Origin: an uncultured Paenibacillaceae bacterium
GTDB taxonomy: Bacteria > Bacillota > Bacilli > Paenibacillales > CALAME01
Reading direction: 5' to 3'
Length of the DNA stretch: 9,094 nucleotides
Assembly: GCA_937983035.1 (NCBI GenBank)
Contig: CALKAN010000293.1
Span: 1 to 9,094 of the forward strand
Positions 1 through 6,612 of the stretch are shown piece by piece (position 1 is the first letter of the stretch; every line of letters begins with the position of its first letter). The notes beneath the pieces were generated by a model, which saw only the letters and a program-made list of their open reading frames with translations, was not told the origin of the DNA and ran no database searches. The translations under genes were made by a program, and so were the position numbers.

Positions 1-1384
1 GGTCGCGAAGCACGATATTGCCGACATCCCCAACACCGAGACCGTCAATTAAGACACGCCCGGCTTGTACTTTTGGTCCGCGGCGAGCAATGCCGTTTTG
101 AATCTCAATCGTCTCGCCGTTCTCAATTAAAAATATATTCTCTGGGGCAATGCCGACCGATTCAGCCAACAAGCCATGGTGTCTTAACATGCGATACTCG
201 CCGTGAATCGGAATAAAATATTTCGGACGCATGAAGTTAATCATCAATTTCAAGTCTTCTTGCCCGCCGTGTCCCGATACGTGAACGCCGGATGATTGGC
301 CGGGTCCGTAAATGACATTCGCGCCTAAACGAAACAGCTCATCCACCGTTCTGCCGACATAGCGTTCATTGCCCGGAATCGGAGTAGCGGCAATGATCAC
401 CGTATCGCCTTCCATGATGTCCAGCTTGCGATGCGTGGACTTCGCCATGCGCGTCAATGCTGACATCGGCTCCCCTTGGCTTCCTGTGGACAAGATTACC
501 ACGCGATCCGCTGCATATTTATTGACTTCATCTGGATCAATGAGCATGCCGTCCGGCACTCGGAGGTAACCGAGTTCACTCGCGATCGTCACGACGTTCA
601 CCATGCTTCTGCCGACGATCGTAACTTTGCGATTCGTTTCCTCCGCAGCGTCGATCACTTGCTGTATGCGATGTATATTCGAAGCGAATGTCGCGACAAC
701 AATTCTTTGTTGGGCCTGTTTAAATACTCGAGACAACTCGATGCCGACACTTCGTTCTGAACCCGTAAAGCCAGGCCGCTCAGAATTCGTGCTGTCAGAA
801 AGCAGCGCTAAAACGCCTTGTCTTCCGATTTCTGCCATCTTATGCAAATCAGCATGCTGGTTATTCACCGGCGTATGATCAAATTTAAAATCACCCGTAT
901 GAACAACGCGTCCTTCCGGCGTATCTAAACAGATTCCGACTGAATCCGGAATGCTGTGGCTTGTACGGAAGAAACTTGCCGTGATCGTTCCCAGCTTAAC
1001 TACGGAATCACTGTCAATCAAAATTCGCTTCGTTTCCCCGAGAATGTTTGCTTCGCGCAGCTTGCTTTCTACAAGTCCAAGCGTCAGCTTTGTTCCATAA
1101 ACAGGAACGTTCACTTGCTTCAGCAAATACGGCAAGCCTCCGATATGATCTTCATGACCGTGAGTGAGCAAGACGCCTCTAACCTTGTCTTTATTCTCCA
1201 CCAAATACGTGATATCCGGAATGACGATGTCGATCCCAAGCATGTCTTCTTCTGGAAATTTAAGTCCGGCATCCACAACTACGATGTCGTCAGCATATTG
1301 AATCACATACATATTTTTACCGATTTCGCCCACGCCGCCAAGAGCAAAAATCGTAAGTTTATCATTACTGTTTTTATTGGACAA
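1..1384 (-). CDS. rnj: Ribonuclease J (partial, 3' end beyond the left edge)
   Basis: Metallo-beta-lactamase/beta-CASP ribonuclease with 5'-3' exonuclease and endonuclease activity in mRNA decay and rRNA maturation, cytoplasmic. The frame is open from a TTG at 1384 to the edge (461 codons). Visible motifs are the metal-binding THGHEDHIGG (about residues 74-83), a further His in TSHSIPDS (about 143), Asp in HTGDFKFD (about 165), and downstream SGHGGQEDLKLM and PIHGEYRM. Full-length family members are about 555 residues, so roughly 95 are missing. The TTG start is chosen because a perfect AGGAGGT (1394-1400) lies 9 bases upstream and no ATG fits before the conserved FALGGVGEIGKN block. In Bacillus subtilis the gene at this place after dapA is rnjB, but the intact HGHEDH motif is more like RNase J1, so no J1/J2 label is given. 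It lies 152 bases after dapA with its own likely promoter. Confidence 0.96.
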   Translation of the reverse strand, partial: MSNKNSNDKLTIFALGGVGEIGKNMYVIQYADDIVVVDAGLKFPEEDMLGIDIVIPDITYLVENKDKVRGVLLTHGHEDHIGGLPYLLKQVNVPVYGTKLTLGLVESKLREANILGETKRILIDSDSVVKLGTITASFFRTSHSIPDSVGICLDTPEGRVVHTGDFKFDHTPVNNQHADLHKMAEIGRQGVLALLSDSTNSERPGFTGSERSVGIELSRVFKQAQQRIVVATFASNIHRIQQVIDAAEETNRKVTIVGRSMVNVVTIASELGYLRVPDGMLIDPDEVNKYAADRVVILSTGSQGEPMSALTRMAKSTHRKLDIMEGDTVIIAATPIPGNERYVGRTVDELFRLGANVIYGPGQSSGVHVSGHGGQEDLKLMINFMRPKYFIPIHGEYRMLRHHGLLAESVGIAPENIFLIENGETIEIQNGIARRGPKVQAGRVLIDGLGVGDVGNIVLRD

Positions 1385-1393
1385 AATTTCTAT

Positions 1394-1400
1394 ACCTCCT
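1394..1400 (-). promoter_or_regulatory. Ribosome binding site of the RNase J gene
   Basis: Reads AGGAGGT on the minus strand, 9 bases before the TTG at 1384. It decides the non-ATG start of the ribonuclease J gene. Confidence 0.85.
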
Positions 1401-1483
1401 GCAACAATTTTTACGACGACGATTTTTTATATGTTTCAAACCAATTTTTTTATTATAATACCCGCACCCAGTCACTTAAATTT

Positions 1484-1512
1484 ATTATAGCGAGACAAAA
1501 ATAGAAATACAA
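1484..1512 (-). promoter_or_regulatory. Likely sigma-A promoter for the RNase J gene
   Basis: In the dapA-RNase J gap the minus strand has TTGTAT (1507-1512), a 17-base spacer and a perfect TATAAT (1484-1489). The -35 is only a half match. A second perfect TATAAT (1452-1457) lies further downstream with a poor -35 (TTTAAG, 1475-1480). The gap is AT-rich and shows no terminator hairpin, so read-through from dapA may add to expression. Confidence 0.55.
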
Positions 1513-1536
1513 GTTATTCCTAATCGCAAAAATAGT

Positions 1537-2409
1537 TTATTTCGAAGCAAACAATTGTTCGATGATCTTCTTTTCTTTCTCTGACGCTTCCACTAAAGGC
1601 AGCCGCACTCCCCCGGCATTGATGCCGTGAAGGGTCAGCGCATATTTGACTAATACTGGATTCGGACAGAGAAACAGCCCTGTGAAGATCGGGTGCAGTT
1701 TATGATGCAAACGAACCGCTTCTTCCAAGCTGCCGTTCAAAAATTCCTCCATCATCTGCTTCATTTGCGTTCCAATCACATGACTGGCCACGCTGATCAC
1801 GCCGTATGCGCCGACCGCCATCATCGGCAGCGTCAAGCTGTCGTCCCCGCTGTACACTTTAAAGGAGGGGTCCGTATTGGCAATAATCGTCGTAACATGA
1901 TCCAAATCCGAATGCGATTCTTTGGTAGCGACAATATTGTCAATCTCAGCAAGCCGGATCGTCGTAGAAGTTTCGATGTTGATGCCAGTCCGCTTCGGAA
2001 TGTTGTATAAAATGTTCGGAAGACGCGTAGCATCTGCGACAGCTTTAAAATGTTCATACAAACCTTCTTGCGTTGGACGATTGTAATAGGGCGCGACTTG
2101 AAGCAATCCGTCTGCTCCAAGTTGTTCCGCTTTTTTAGACATTTCGATCGCATGCATCGTATTGTTGCTTCCGGTGCCGGCGATCACTTTGCAGCGGCCG
2201 TTCACTTGCTTCACAACAAAACGGATCAACTCCAATGTTTCTTCCTCGGTCAAAGTCGGGGATTCCCCGGTCGTGCCGCAAACAACAAGGCTGTCTGTCT
2301 GCTGTTCATGAATCAAAAATTCGATCAATTTCTCTGTTTCATTCCAATTCATTTGACCGTTTTGGTCAAAAGGCGTAACCATTGCCGTAATTAATCTGCC
2401 AAAGTCCAT
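1537..2409 (-). CDS. dapA: 4-hydroxy-tetrahydrodipicolinate synthase
   Basis: Class I aldolase that condenses pyruvate with L-aspartate-4-semialdehyde to 4-hydroxy-tetrahydrodipicolinate, the branch point to diaminopimelate/lysine and to spore dipicolinate. About 290 residues, normal for the family. Positions here count from an upstream ATG one codon earlier (2412): CGTTGESPTLT holds the Thr pair (47-48), PYYNRPTQEG (108-117), the catalytic Tyr136 in LYNIP, Arg141 in KRTG, and the Schiff-base Lys164 in VATKES. All key residues are present. Two ATGs are adjacent (2412 and 2409). I prefer 2409 because GGAGG (2417-2421) is then 7 rather than 4 bases away and the protein begins MDFG, like MNFG in B. 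subtilis. The start region overlaps the dapG stop, so translation is probably coupled. Confidence 0.97.
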   Translation of the reverse strand: MDFGRLITAMVTPFDQNGQMNWNETEKLIEFLIHEQQTDSLVVCGTTGESPTLTEEETLELIRFVVKQVNGRCKVIAGTGSNNTMHAIEMSKKAEQLGADGLLQVAPYYNRPTQEGLYEHFKAVADATRLPNILYNIPKRTGINIETSTTIRLAEIDNIVATKESHSDLDHVTTIIANTDPSFKVYSGDDSLTLPMMAVGAYGVISVASHVIGTQMKQMMEEFLNGSLEEAVRLHHKLHPIFTGLFLCPNPVLVKYALTLHGINAGGVRLPLVEASEKEKKIIEQLFASK

Positions 2410-3647
2410 CATATCCCCTCCAATGTATCATTCGTCAAAAATTTCTGATGAAGCGCGCGAACCGCGCTTGCCATGTTCTCTCCATCAACAAGGACCCAGA
2501 TCGTGTTATTGGAGTCCGCTGTTTGCAATATTCTAATATTGTTTTCCATCAGCGATTCGACTACTTTCGCCATAATTCCCGGGACGCCGTTCATTCCTCC
2601 GCCGATGACGGCTACTTTTGCGCATCCTTTTGTAATTACGGGCGCATAACCCAATTCCTGCAAAATTTGTTCAGCCTTATCGACTTCATGATCAAACACC
2701 GTATAGGTAACGCCTGAAGGCGCAACGTTGATAAAATCGACGCTGATGCGATGCATCGCCATCGCTTTGAAGATTTGCAGCTGCAAATCATACTGTCCTT
2801 GCGCGGATGTGATTTGAATTTGAGAAACATGAGGCACTTGTGCGATGCCTGTCACGTATTTGTCTTGCACAGCGCCGTCTTTGCGCAATCGTTCTTGGCT
2901 CGCAACGAGCGTGCCGGGCCCGGTTGAAAATGTCGAACGAATGCGCATCGGAATGCCTGCTTGCATCGCGATTTCCACGGCGCGGGGATGAATCACTTTA
3001 GCCCCCTGATAAGCCATGTTGCAAATTTCTGCATAAGAGATGCGATCAAGAGGCTTGGCTTCTTTTACAATTTTTGGATCTGCCGTCAAAACACCGTCCA
3101 CGTCTGTAAATATATCGACTCTTTCCGCATTCACGCTCACAGCGAGCGCCGCCGCAGTCGTGTCGCTGCCTCCCCGGCCAAGAGTCGTAATGTCCCCTTG
3201 TCGGTTCATGCCTTGAAATCCTGCGACGATGACTGCAGGGTAACTTTCCAGCCGTTCTAACAGCAGCTGCGGATCAATCGATATGATTCGAGCATCACCG
3301 TAGACATTGTTCGTCAAAATGCCGGCCTGAGCACCGGTTAATACCGTGGATGCGATGCCTTCCGCATGAAGCAAGCTGCAAAGCGTCGCTGCTGAAATGA
3401 TTTCGCCGCAGCTTAAAAGCAAATCTGTTTCACGGGGAGGAAGCTCCCCTCCGTTTTCTTGAATGAAATCAAGCAATGTATCGGTGGCATAAGGATCCCC
3501 TTTGCGGCCCATGGCAGAAACAACTATTATCAGCCGGCTGCCTCTGTCAAGCTCAGACCGCACGTGTTTGACAACGCAGCTGCGCGGTTCTTTTCCGGCC
3601 ATGGAGGACCCGCCGAATTTCTGAACAACAATGCGCAAGCAGATCAC
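2409..3647 (-). CDS. dapG: Aspartokinase I (DapG type)
   Basis: Phosphorylates L-aspartate to 4-phospho-aspartate, the first step of the aspartate pathway. 412 residues, close to the roughly 404 of B. subtilis DapG. The N-terminal amino-acid kinase domain shows KFGGSS (10-15), VSAMGRKGDPYATD (43-56), LTGAQAG (103-109), TTLGRGGSDTT (154-164) and FTDVDGVLTADP (180-191). The C-terminal third (about 270-405) looks like the paired ACT regulatory domains, with KAMAMHRISVDFINV and GVPGIMAKVVESL. In B. subtilis this isozyme is inhibited by diaminopimelate. The start is GTG at 3647, with AAGAGGGGG (3650-3658) just upstream; a TTG at 3638 would give an N-terminus (MRIVVQKFGG) closer to the family but is farther from that site. 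The stop overlaps the dapA start. Upstream lies only the decayed asd. Confidence 0.96.
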   Translation of the reverse strand: MICLRIVVQKFGGSSMAGKEPRSCVVKHVRSELDRGSRLIIVVSAMGRKGDPYATDTLLDFIQENGGELPPRETDLLLSCGEIISAATLCSLLHAEGIASTVLTGAQAGILTNNVYGDARIISIDPQLLLERLESYPAVIVAGFQGMNRQGDITTLGRGGSDTTAAALAVSVNAERVDIFTDVDGVLTADPKIVKEAKPLDRISYAEICNMAYQGAKVIHPRAVEIAMQAGIPMRIRSTFSTGPGTLVASQERLRKDGAVQDKYVTGIAQVPHVSQIQITSAQGQYDLQLQIFKAMAMHRISVDFINVAPSGVTYTVFDHEVDKAEQILQELGYAPVITKGCAKVAVIGGGMNGVPGIMAKVVESLMENNIRILQTADSNNTIWVLVDGENMASAVRALHQKFLTNDTLEGI

Positions 3648-3723
3648 TTCCCCCTCTTAAAATGCAAAGCGGTCTGAATGGAAGCGGCAGTTTGGGGATG
3701 ATTGTTGTTCATATGTCATTCAT

Positions 3724-4310
3724 CTATAGGATTTCTTTGCTTGCGATATGCTCTGCGATCTGTACTGCGTTCCAAGCAGCACCTTTCATTAAGTTATCCG
3801 AAAAAATCCACATGTTTATTGCTCTGGGATTGCTGAAGCCGCGGCGAATTCACCCCGGCAAATGCTTCCGGCCGGCGCAATCCGCTGCGAGCGTATAGAT
3901 TTGTTCTTCTGGATTGTTGTGCACAAACATGTCCGGCGCTCTCGGACAACATTGCCTTGCTGCACCTAGATCGTCATCTCGCATTCATTCAACGCATACT
4001 GACTCATCGTGCCCATAAAGCAAATGAACGCAGGCAGCAAGCTGCCGTCATTTCCAAAGCGTCGTCTTTAATAATTTTTACGCATTTCATGATCATTTTC
4101 ATTTGGGCAAACGCAATTCGTTATCTTCAAACTGATCCATTTGCGATAAATGGCATAGAATGCAATCTGGTGCTTGACCGGCAAGCAGTTTACCGGAAGC
4201 ACTTCTTTCTTCCATTCGTCTTTTTCCAAATATCGCGGGTTTGCTGCAATGTTTCTTCGATTGCAGCATGACCCGCGCCAAATCTGATTTGCGGCAACGT
4301 TAATCAGCGC
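3724..4310 (-). pseudogene. asd: Decayed aspartate-semialdehyde dehydrogenase, 5'-deleted and frameshifted
   Basis: Asd would reduce aspartyl phosphate to aspartate semialdehyde using NADPH. Homology to the C-terminal half of Asd runs through this stretch but jumps frames: GAGHAAIEETLQQTRDI (4279-4229), LEKDEW...KHQIAFYAI (4229-4149), SQMDQFEDNE (from 4146), MKMIMKCVKIIKDDALEMTA (from 4102), then YGHDESV...NPEEQIY...ADCAGRK (4017-3865) and FSNPRAINMWIFSDN to the native TAG at 3724. That is at least four frameshifts plus two in-frame TGAs (3985-3987 and 3850-3852; the latter sits where IRR follows and looks like CGA to TGA). About 150 N-terminal residues, including the NADP-binding glycine loop and the catalytic Cys region (NPNCST in B. 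subtilis), are absent; dpaB ends directly before it. The right boundary is approximate. It cannot encode a working enzyme. The remaining bases to dapG (3648-3723) show only its ribosome binding site. Confidence 0.93.
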
Positions 4311-4314
4311 TGAA

Positions 4315-4343
4315 AATATAACGTTAGTATCTGAATCTTTCAA
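4315..4343 (-). promoter_or_regulatory. Sigma-A promoter for (asd)-dapG-dapA, over the dpaB stop
   Basis: The minus strand reads TTGAAA (4338-4343), 17 bases, TATATT (4315-4320). Each hexamer matches the vegetative consensus at 5 of 6 positions with ideal spacing. The -35 lies in the last codons of dpaB and the -10 just past its stop. Transcription would start near 4308, exactly where the asd remnant begins. This would let dapG and dapA be expressed during growth, separately from sporulation expression of dpaAB. Confidence 0.75.
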
Positions 4344-4917
4344 TCAGCATCGGCTGCAGCTGCTTCCCTTGTAGCGCAGCCTCGCAAGTCTCCATAATCA
4401 AATCCATTCTGGACACAAGCGAGTTCGGTTTCACTTCAGGCGCATCTTGCCCGAACGGAACAAAATAGATGTTCTTTGTATTGTATAATTTGGCAATATT
4501 CGCCATATTAAGCCCGAGTCCGTCATTTGTTGAAATCGCCAATACTACCGGACGCTGATTTCTCAGTTGAGCTTTGGCAGCCATGATGACAGGGCTGTCT
4601 GTCATGGCATTGGCAAGTTTGCTCGTGCTGTTGCCCGTCAGCGGCGCCACGACTAAAATATCCAGCTTCTTCGAGGGACCGAGCGGTTCCGCGTCAACGA
4701 TGCTGTCGATAATGTCGTTGCCTGTCACTTCAGTCAGCAGTTTCTGCCAATCTACGGCTTTGCCAAAGCGAGTGTCTGTCGTTTTTAATGAGTTGGATAT
4801 AATCGGCGTAACGTTAGCTCCGGCTTCGACAAACCTGCGGATTTGCGGCACGACTTCATCCAACGTGCAGTGAGAAGCAGAAAGCGCGAATCCGACCTCT
4901 TTATCCTTCCAATTCAT
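4324..4917 (-). CDS. dpaB: Dipicolinate synthase subunit B (flavoprotein family)
   Basis: Second subunit (SpoVFB) of the mother-cell enzyme that oxidises the DapA product to dipicolinic acid, which is then loaded into the forespore core for heat resistance. 197 residues, about the family length. The flavoprotein-like fold shows ALSASHCTLDEV (11-22) near the N-terminus and the hallmark APLTGNSTSKLANAMTDSPV (91-110), followed by AISTNDGLGLN and FVPFGQD. The start is ATG 4917 with GGGGG upstream, giving MNWKDKEVGF. An open frame extends upstream to 5004 but that part is the tail of dpaA in another frame. It overlaps dpaA by 17 bases, which suggests coupled translation. Its last codons carry the -35 element of the next promoter. 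Confidence 0.97.
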   Translation of the reverse strand: MNWKDKEVGFALSASHCTLDEVVPQIRRFVEAGANVTPIISNSLKTTDTRFGKAVDWQKLLTEVTGNDIIDSIVDAEPLGPSKKLDILVVAPLTGNSTSKLANAMTDSPVIMAAKAQLRNQRPVVLAISTNDGLGLNMANIAKLYNTKNIYFVPFGQDAPEVKPNSLVSRMDLIMETCEAALQGKQLQPMLIERFRY

Positions 4918-5812
4918 TGTTATCCCCCATTTCCCCGGTCTTTTCGGAAAGGATCTGAATAATGCTGTTTGCGATGATCCTTCCAGCAGTCTTAGGCGCA
5001 ACAATTCCAGGCAATCCGGGTGCCAGCAGTGCTTTCACTCCCCGCCTCTCAGCGAAGCGAAAATCGGTTCCGCCAGGCTTCGAAGCCAAGTCAATAATCA
5101 CTGCATGATGGGGTAAATTGGCGATAACTTTCGCTGTGACTATCATAGTCGGAATTGTGTTAAAAAGCAAGTCAATCTCTCGGACATGGCGGTCCAGTTT
5201 ATGAACATATACAGGTTTAAAACCCATCTCAACCGCTCGGGCTGCATGCTCGCTTCTTCTTACCCCAACTGCGACTTCTGCGCCCCTACCGCGCAGCGCT
5301 CTGGCCATCGTCAGCCCGGTTCTGCCTAATCCAAGCACCATCGATTTCGATCCATGGATCGTAAAGTCCGTATGTTCGATCGCCATCATGACGGCGCCTT
5401 CTGCCGTGGGAATCGAATTATAGATGGCCACATCATCCCGCTCAAACAATTCAATCATCTCAATTTGATGTTTCGCGCACCAACTCTTCAAAAAAGGTTT
5501 GGCAATGCCGGTGAACACGATGGCATGAGCGGGCAGCTGACTGATCATTTTCTCAGTTAAGTACGTCTCTTCAGATGAAAAAACGGCATCGATTTTGCCA
5601 TCTTCATGAACAACGGTCGGCAAAATGAGCACATCGGTTGAAGCAATCAGTTCCGGAGTCAGCTCAGCCTTCTTTACACCGCTGATTTGATGCTGCAGTT
5701 GATCATAACCGACTAACGTAACCGAGGCATCTTTCTCGGTCAATTGCTCAATCACTTCCAAATGTCGTGCATCACCACCCAGGAATGCGACATGTGTTCC
5801 TGTAAGCATCAT
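4901..5812 (-). CDS. dpaA: Dipicolinate synthase subunit A
   Basis: First subunit (SpoVFA) of dipicolinate synthase, the NAD(P)-binding dehydrogenase-like part, acting in the mother cell late in sporulation. 303 residues against about 297 in B. subtilis. The N-terminal part has FLGGDARHLEVI (10-21) and LFERDDVAIYNSIPTAEGA (122-140). A Rossmann fold follows with VLGLGRTG (159-166), then NTIP (218-221), DLASKPGGTDF (241-251) and the strongly conserved LLAPGLPGIVAPKTAG (262-277). ATG 5812 is chosen because AAGGAG (5822-5827) is 9 bases upstream; a second ATG directly follows and is possible. It is first in its operon, behind a sporulation-type promoter and after the terminator of the sulfur operon. 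Confidence 0.97.
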   Translation of the reverse strand: MMLTGTHVAFLGGDARHLEVIEQLTEKDASVTLVGYDQLQHQISGVKKAELTPELIASTDVLILPTVVHEDGKIDAVFSSEETYLTEKMISQLPAHAIVFTGIAKPFLKSWCAKHQIEMIELFERDDVAIYNSIPTAEGAVMMAIEHTDFTIHGSKSMVLGLGRTGLTMARALRGRGAEVAVGVRRSEHAARAVEMGFKPVYVHKLDRHVREIDLLFNTIPTMIVTAKVIANLPHHAVIIDLASKPGGTDFRFAERRGVKALLAPGLPGIVAPKTAGRIIANSIIQILSEKTGEMGDNNELEG

Positions 5813-5843
5813 AAGAACACACTCCTTTCTTAGCGCCTCAATA

Positions 5844-5870
5844 CACTGTATGCATTGGCCTAAAAATGGT
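5844..5870 (-). promoter_or_regulatory. Sporulation promoter (sigma-K/sigma-E-like) for dpaA-dpaB
   Basis: The minus strand has CATACAGTG (5844-5852), close to the mother-cell -10 form CATAnnnTA, and 16 bases upstream an AC (5870-5869, in AACC) as in the sigma-K -35. It lies about 32 bases before the dpaA ATG. In B. subtilis the spoVF operon is under sigma-K, which fits. The CATACA core would also suit sigma-E, but no good sigma-E -35 is seen. Confidence 0.6.
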
Positions 5871-5946
5871 TACAGCACAGCGCCGCATTCCTGTCATTCG
5901 TGTTGTCAAAAATTTTTGCGTCATCAACTATCGTGAGCCGAAGAAG

Positions 5947-5982
5947 AAAAAAAGCTGCTTTGCATCAGTCGCGCAAAGCAGC
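5947..5982 (-). terminator. Intrinsic terminator after cysC
   Basis: A perfect 10-base-pair stem (GCTGCTTTGC 5954-5963 with GCAAAGCAGC 5973-5982, 9-base loop) is followed on the minus strand by seven T residues (5953-5947) and then TC-rich sequence. It lies 20 bases past the cysC stop and separates the sulfur operon from the dipicolinate operon. Confidence 0.92.
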
Positions 5983-6001
5983 CATATAAAACGTTTTGTA
6001 C

Positions 6002-6607
6002 TTATATGATTCCACGATCTAATAAACAGTCGATCACAGCATCCACCGATTCCTTTACAGTCCACTCTGCACTTTCGATCGTAATTTCCGGTGACAGCGG
6101 TTCCTCGTATGGAGAAGATATGCCCGTAAAAGAAGTGATTTGCCCAGATCGGACTTTCGCATAAAGCCCTTTCGGATCACGCTCTTCACAAACTTCCAAC
6201 GGGCATTTCACATACGTCTCAATAAACTCATCCGGCTCAAACAGTTCTCGAGCGCGATCCCTGTCTTCTCGAAACGGCGAAATGAATGCCGCGATCGTGA
6301 TGATGCCGGCTTCCACAAACAATTTTGCCACTTCGCTGATTCTGCGAATATTTTCTTTCCGGTCTTCTTCGCTGAAACCAAGCCCCTTGTTTAAACCATG
6401 CCTGATGTTATCTCCATCCAGAACAAACGAACGTTTTCCCATATCATGCAGCCGCTTGGAAACTGCATTCGCCAACGTTGATTTTCCTGATCCAGACAAC
6501 CCGGTCATCCAAATGACACAGCTTCGATGTCCGTTGAGAGCATGGCGATCCGATTTCGTCACTTCATATTCTTGCCATAGTATGTTTTCTGCAGTGCGGC
6601 TTGCCAT
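6002..6607 (-). CDS. cysC: Adenylyl-sulfate kinase
   Basis: Phosphorylates APS to PAPS with ATP in sulfate activation. About 201 residues, normal for the family. Counting from an upstream ATG at 6616: the P-loop GLSGSGKST is at 39-47, the APS-binding region LDGDNIRHGLN at 66-76, then FSEEDRKENIRRI (81-93), FISPFREDR (111-119) and RDPKGLY (146-152); all are intact. Two starts are possible. ATG 6616 overlaps the sat stop (ATGA) but has its AAGGA directly against it; ATG 6607 places that AAGGA 9 bases upstream and gives a start closer to B. subtilis CysC, so I use 6607. It is the last gene of the operon, ahead of the terminator. Confidence 0.96.
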   Translation of the reverse strand: MASRTAENILWQEYEVTKSDRHALNGHRSCVIWMTGLSGSGKSTLANAVSKRLHDMGKRSFVLDGDNIRHGLNKGLGFSEEDRKENIRRISEVAKLFVEAGIITIAAFISPFREDRDRARELFEPDEFIETYVKCPLEVCEERDPKGLYAKVRSGQITSFTGISSPYEEPLSPEITIESAEWTVKESVDAVIDCLLDRGII

Positions 6608-6612
6608 TCCAC

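Noticed and set aside
956..1504. Open frame of 182 codons on the plus strand
   Set aside because: It lies antisense to the RNase J gene and its promoter region, has no family-like motifs, and is a by-product of the codon pattern of the real gene.
1401..1536. Possible terminator between dapA and the RNase J gene
   Set aside because: No GC-rich stem followed by a T run on the minus strand was found; the T/A runs there fit promoter-like AT-rich sequence.
3662..4271. Plus-strand frames of 78 and 104 codons
   Set aside because: Antisense to the asd remnant, with no recognisable motif or good ribosome binding site; open only by chance.
3648..4310. Possible lysine riboswitch or other structured leader before dapG
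   Set aside because: The stretch is accounted for by asd homology almost end to end, and I saw no terminator hairpin or riboswitch-like pattern in it.
4068..4343. Minus-strand frame of 91 codons from a TTG inside the dpaB end
   Set aside because: It contains part of the asd remnant (KHQIAFYAI) but begins and ends in non-homologous sequence; it is a fragment of the pseudogene, not a gene.
5881..5940. TTGACA on the minus strand upstream of dpaA as a vegetative -35
   Set aside because: No TATAAT-like -10 lies 16-18 bases downstream; the spaced sequence is GC-rich.
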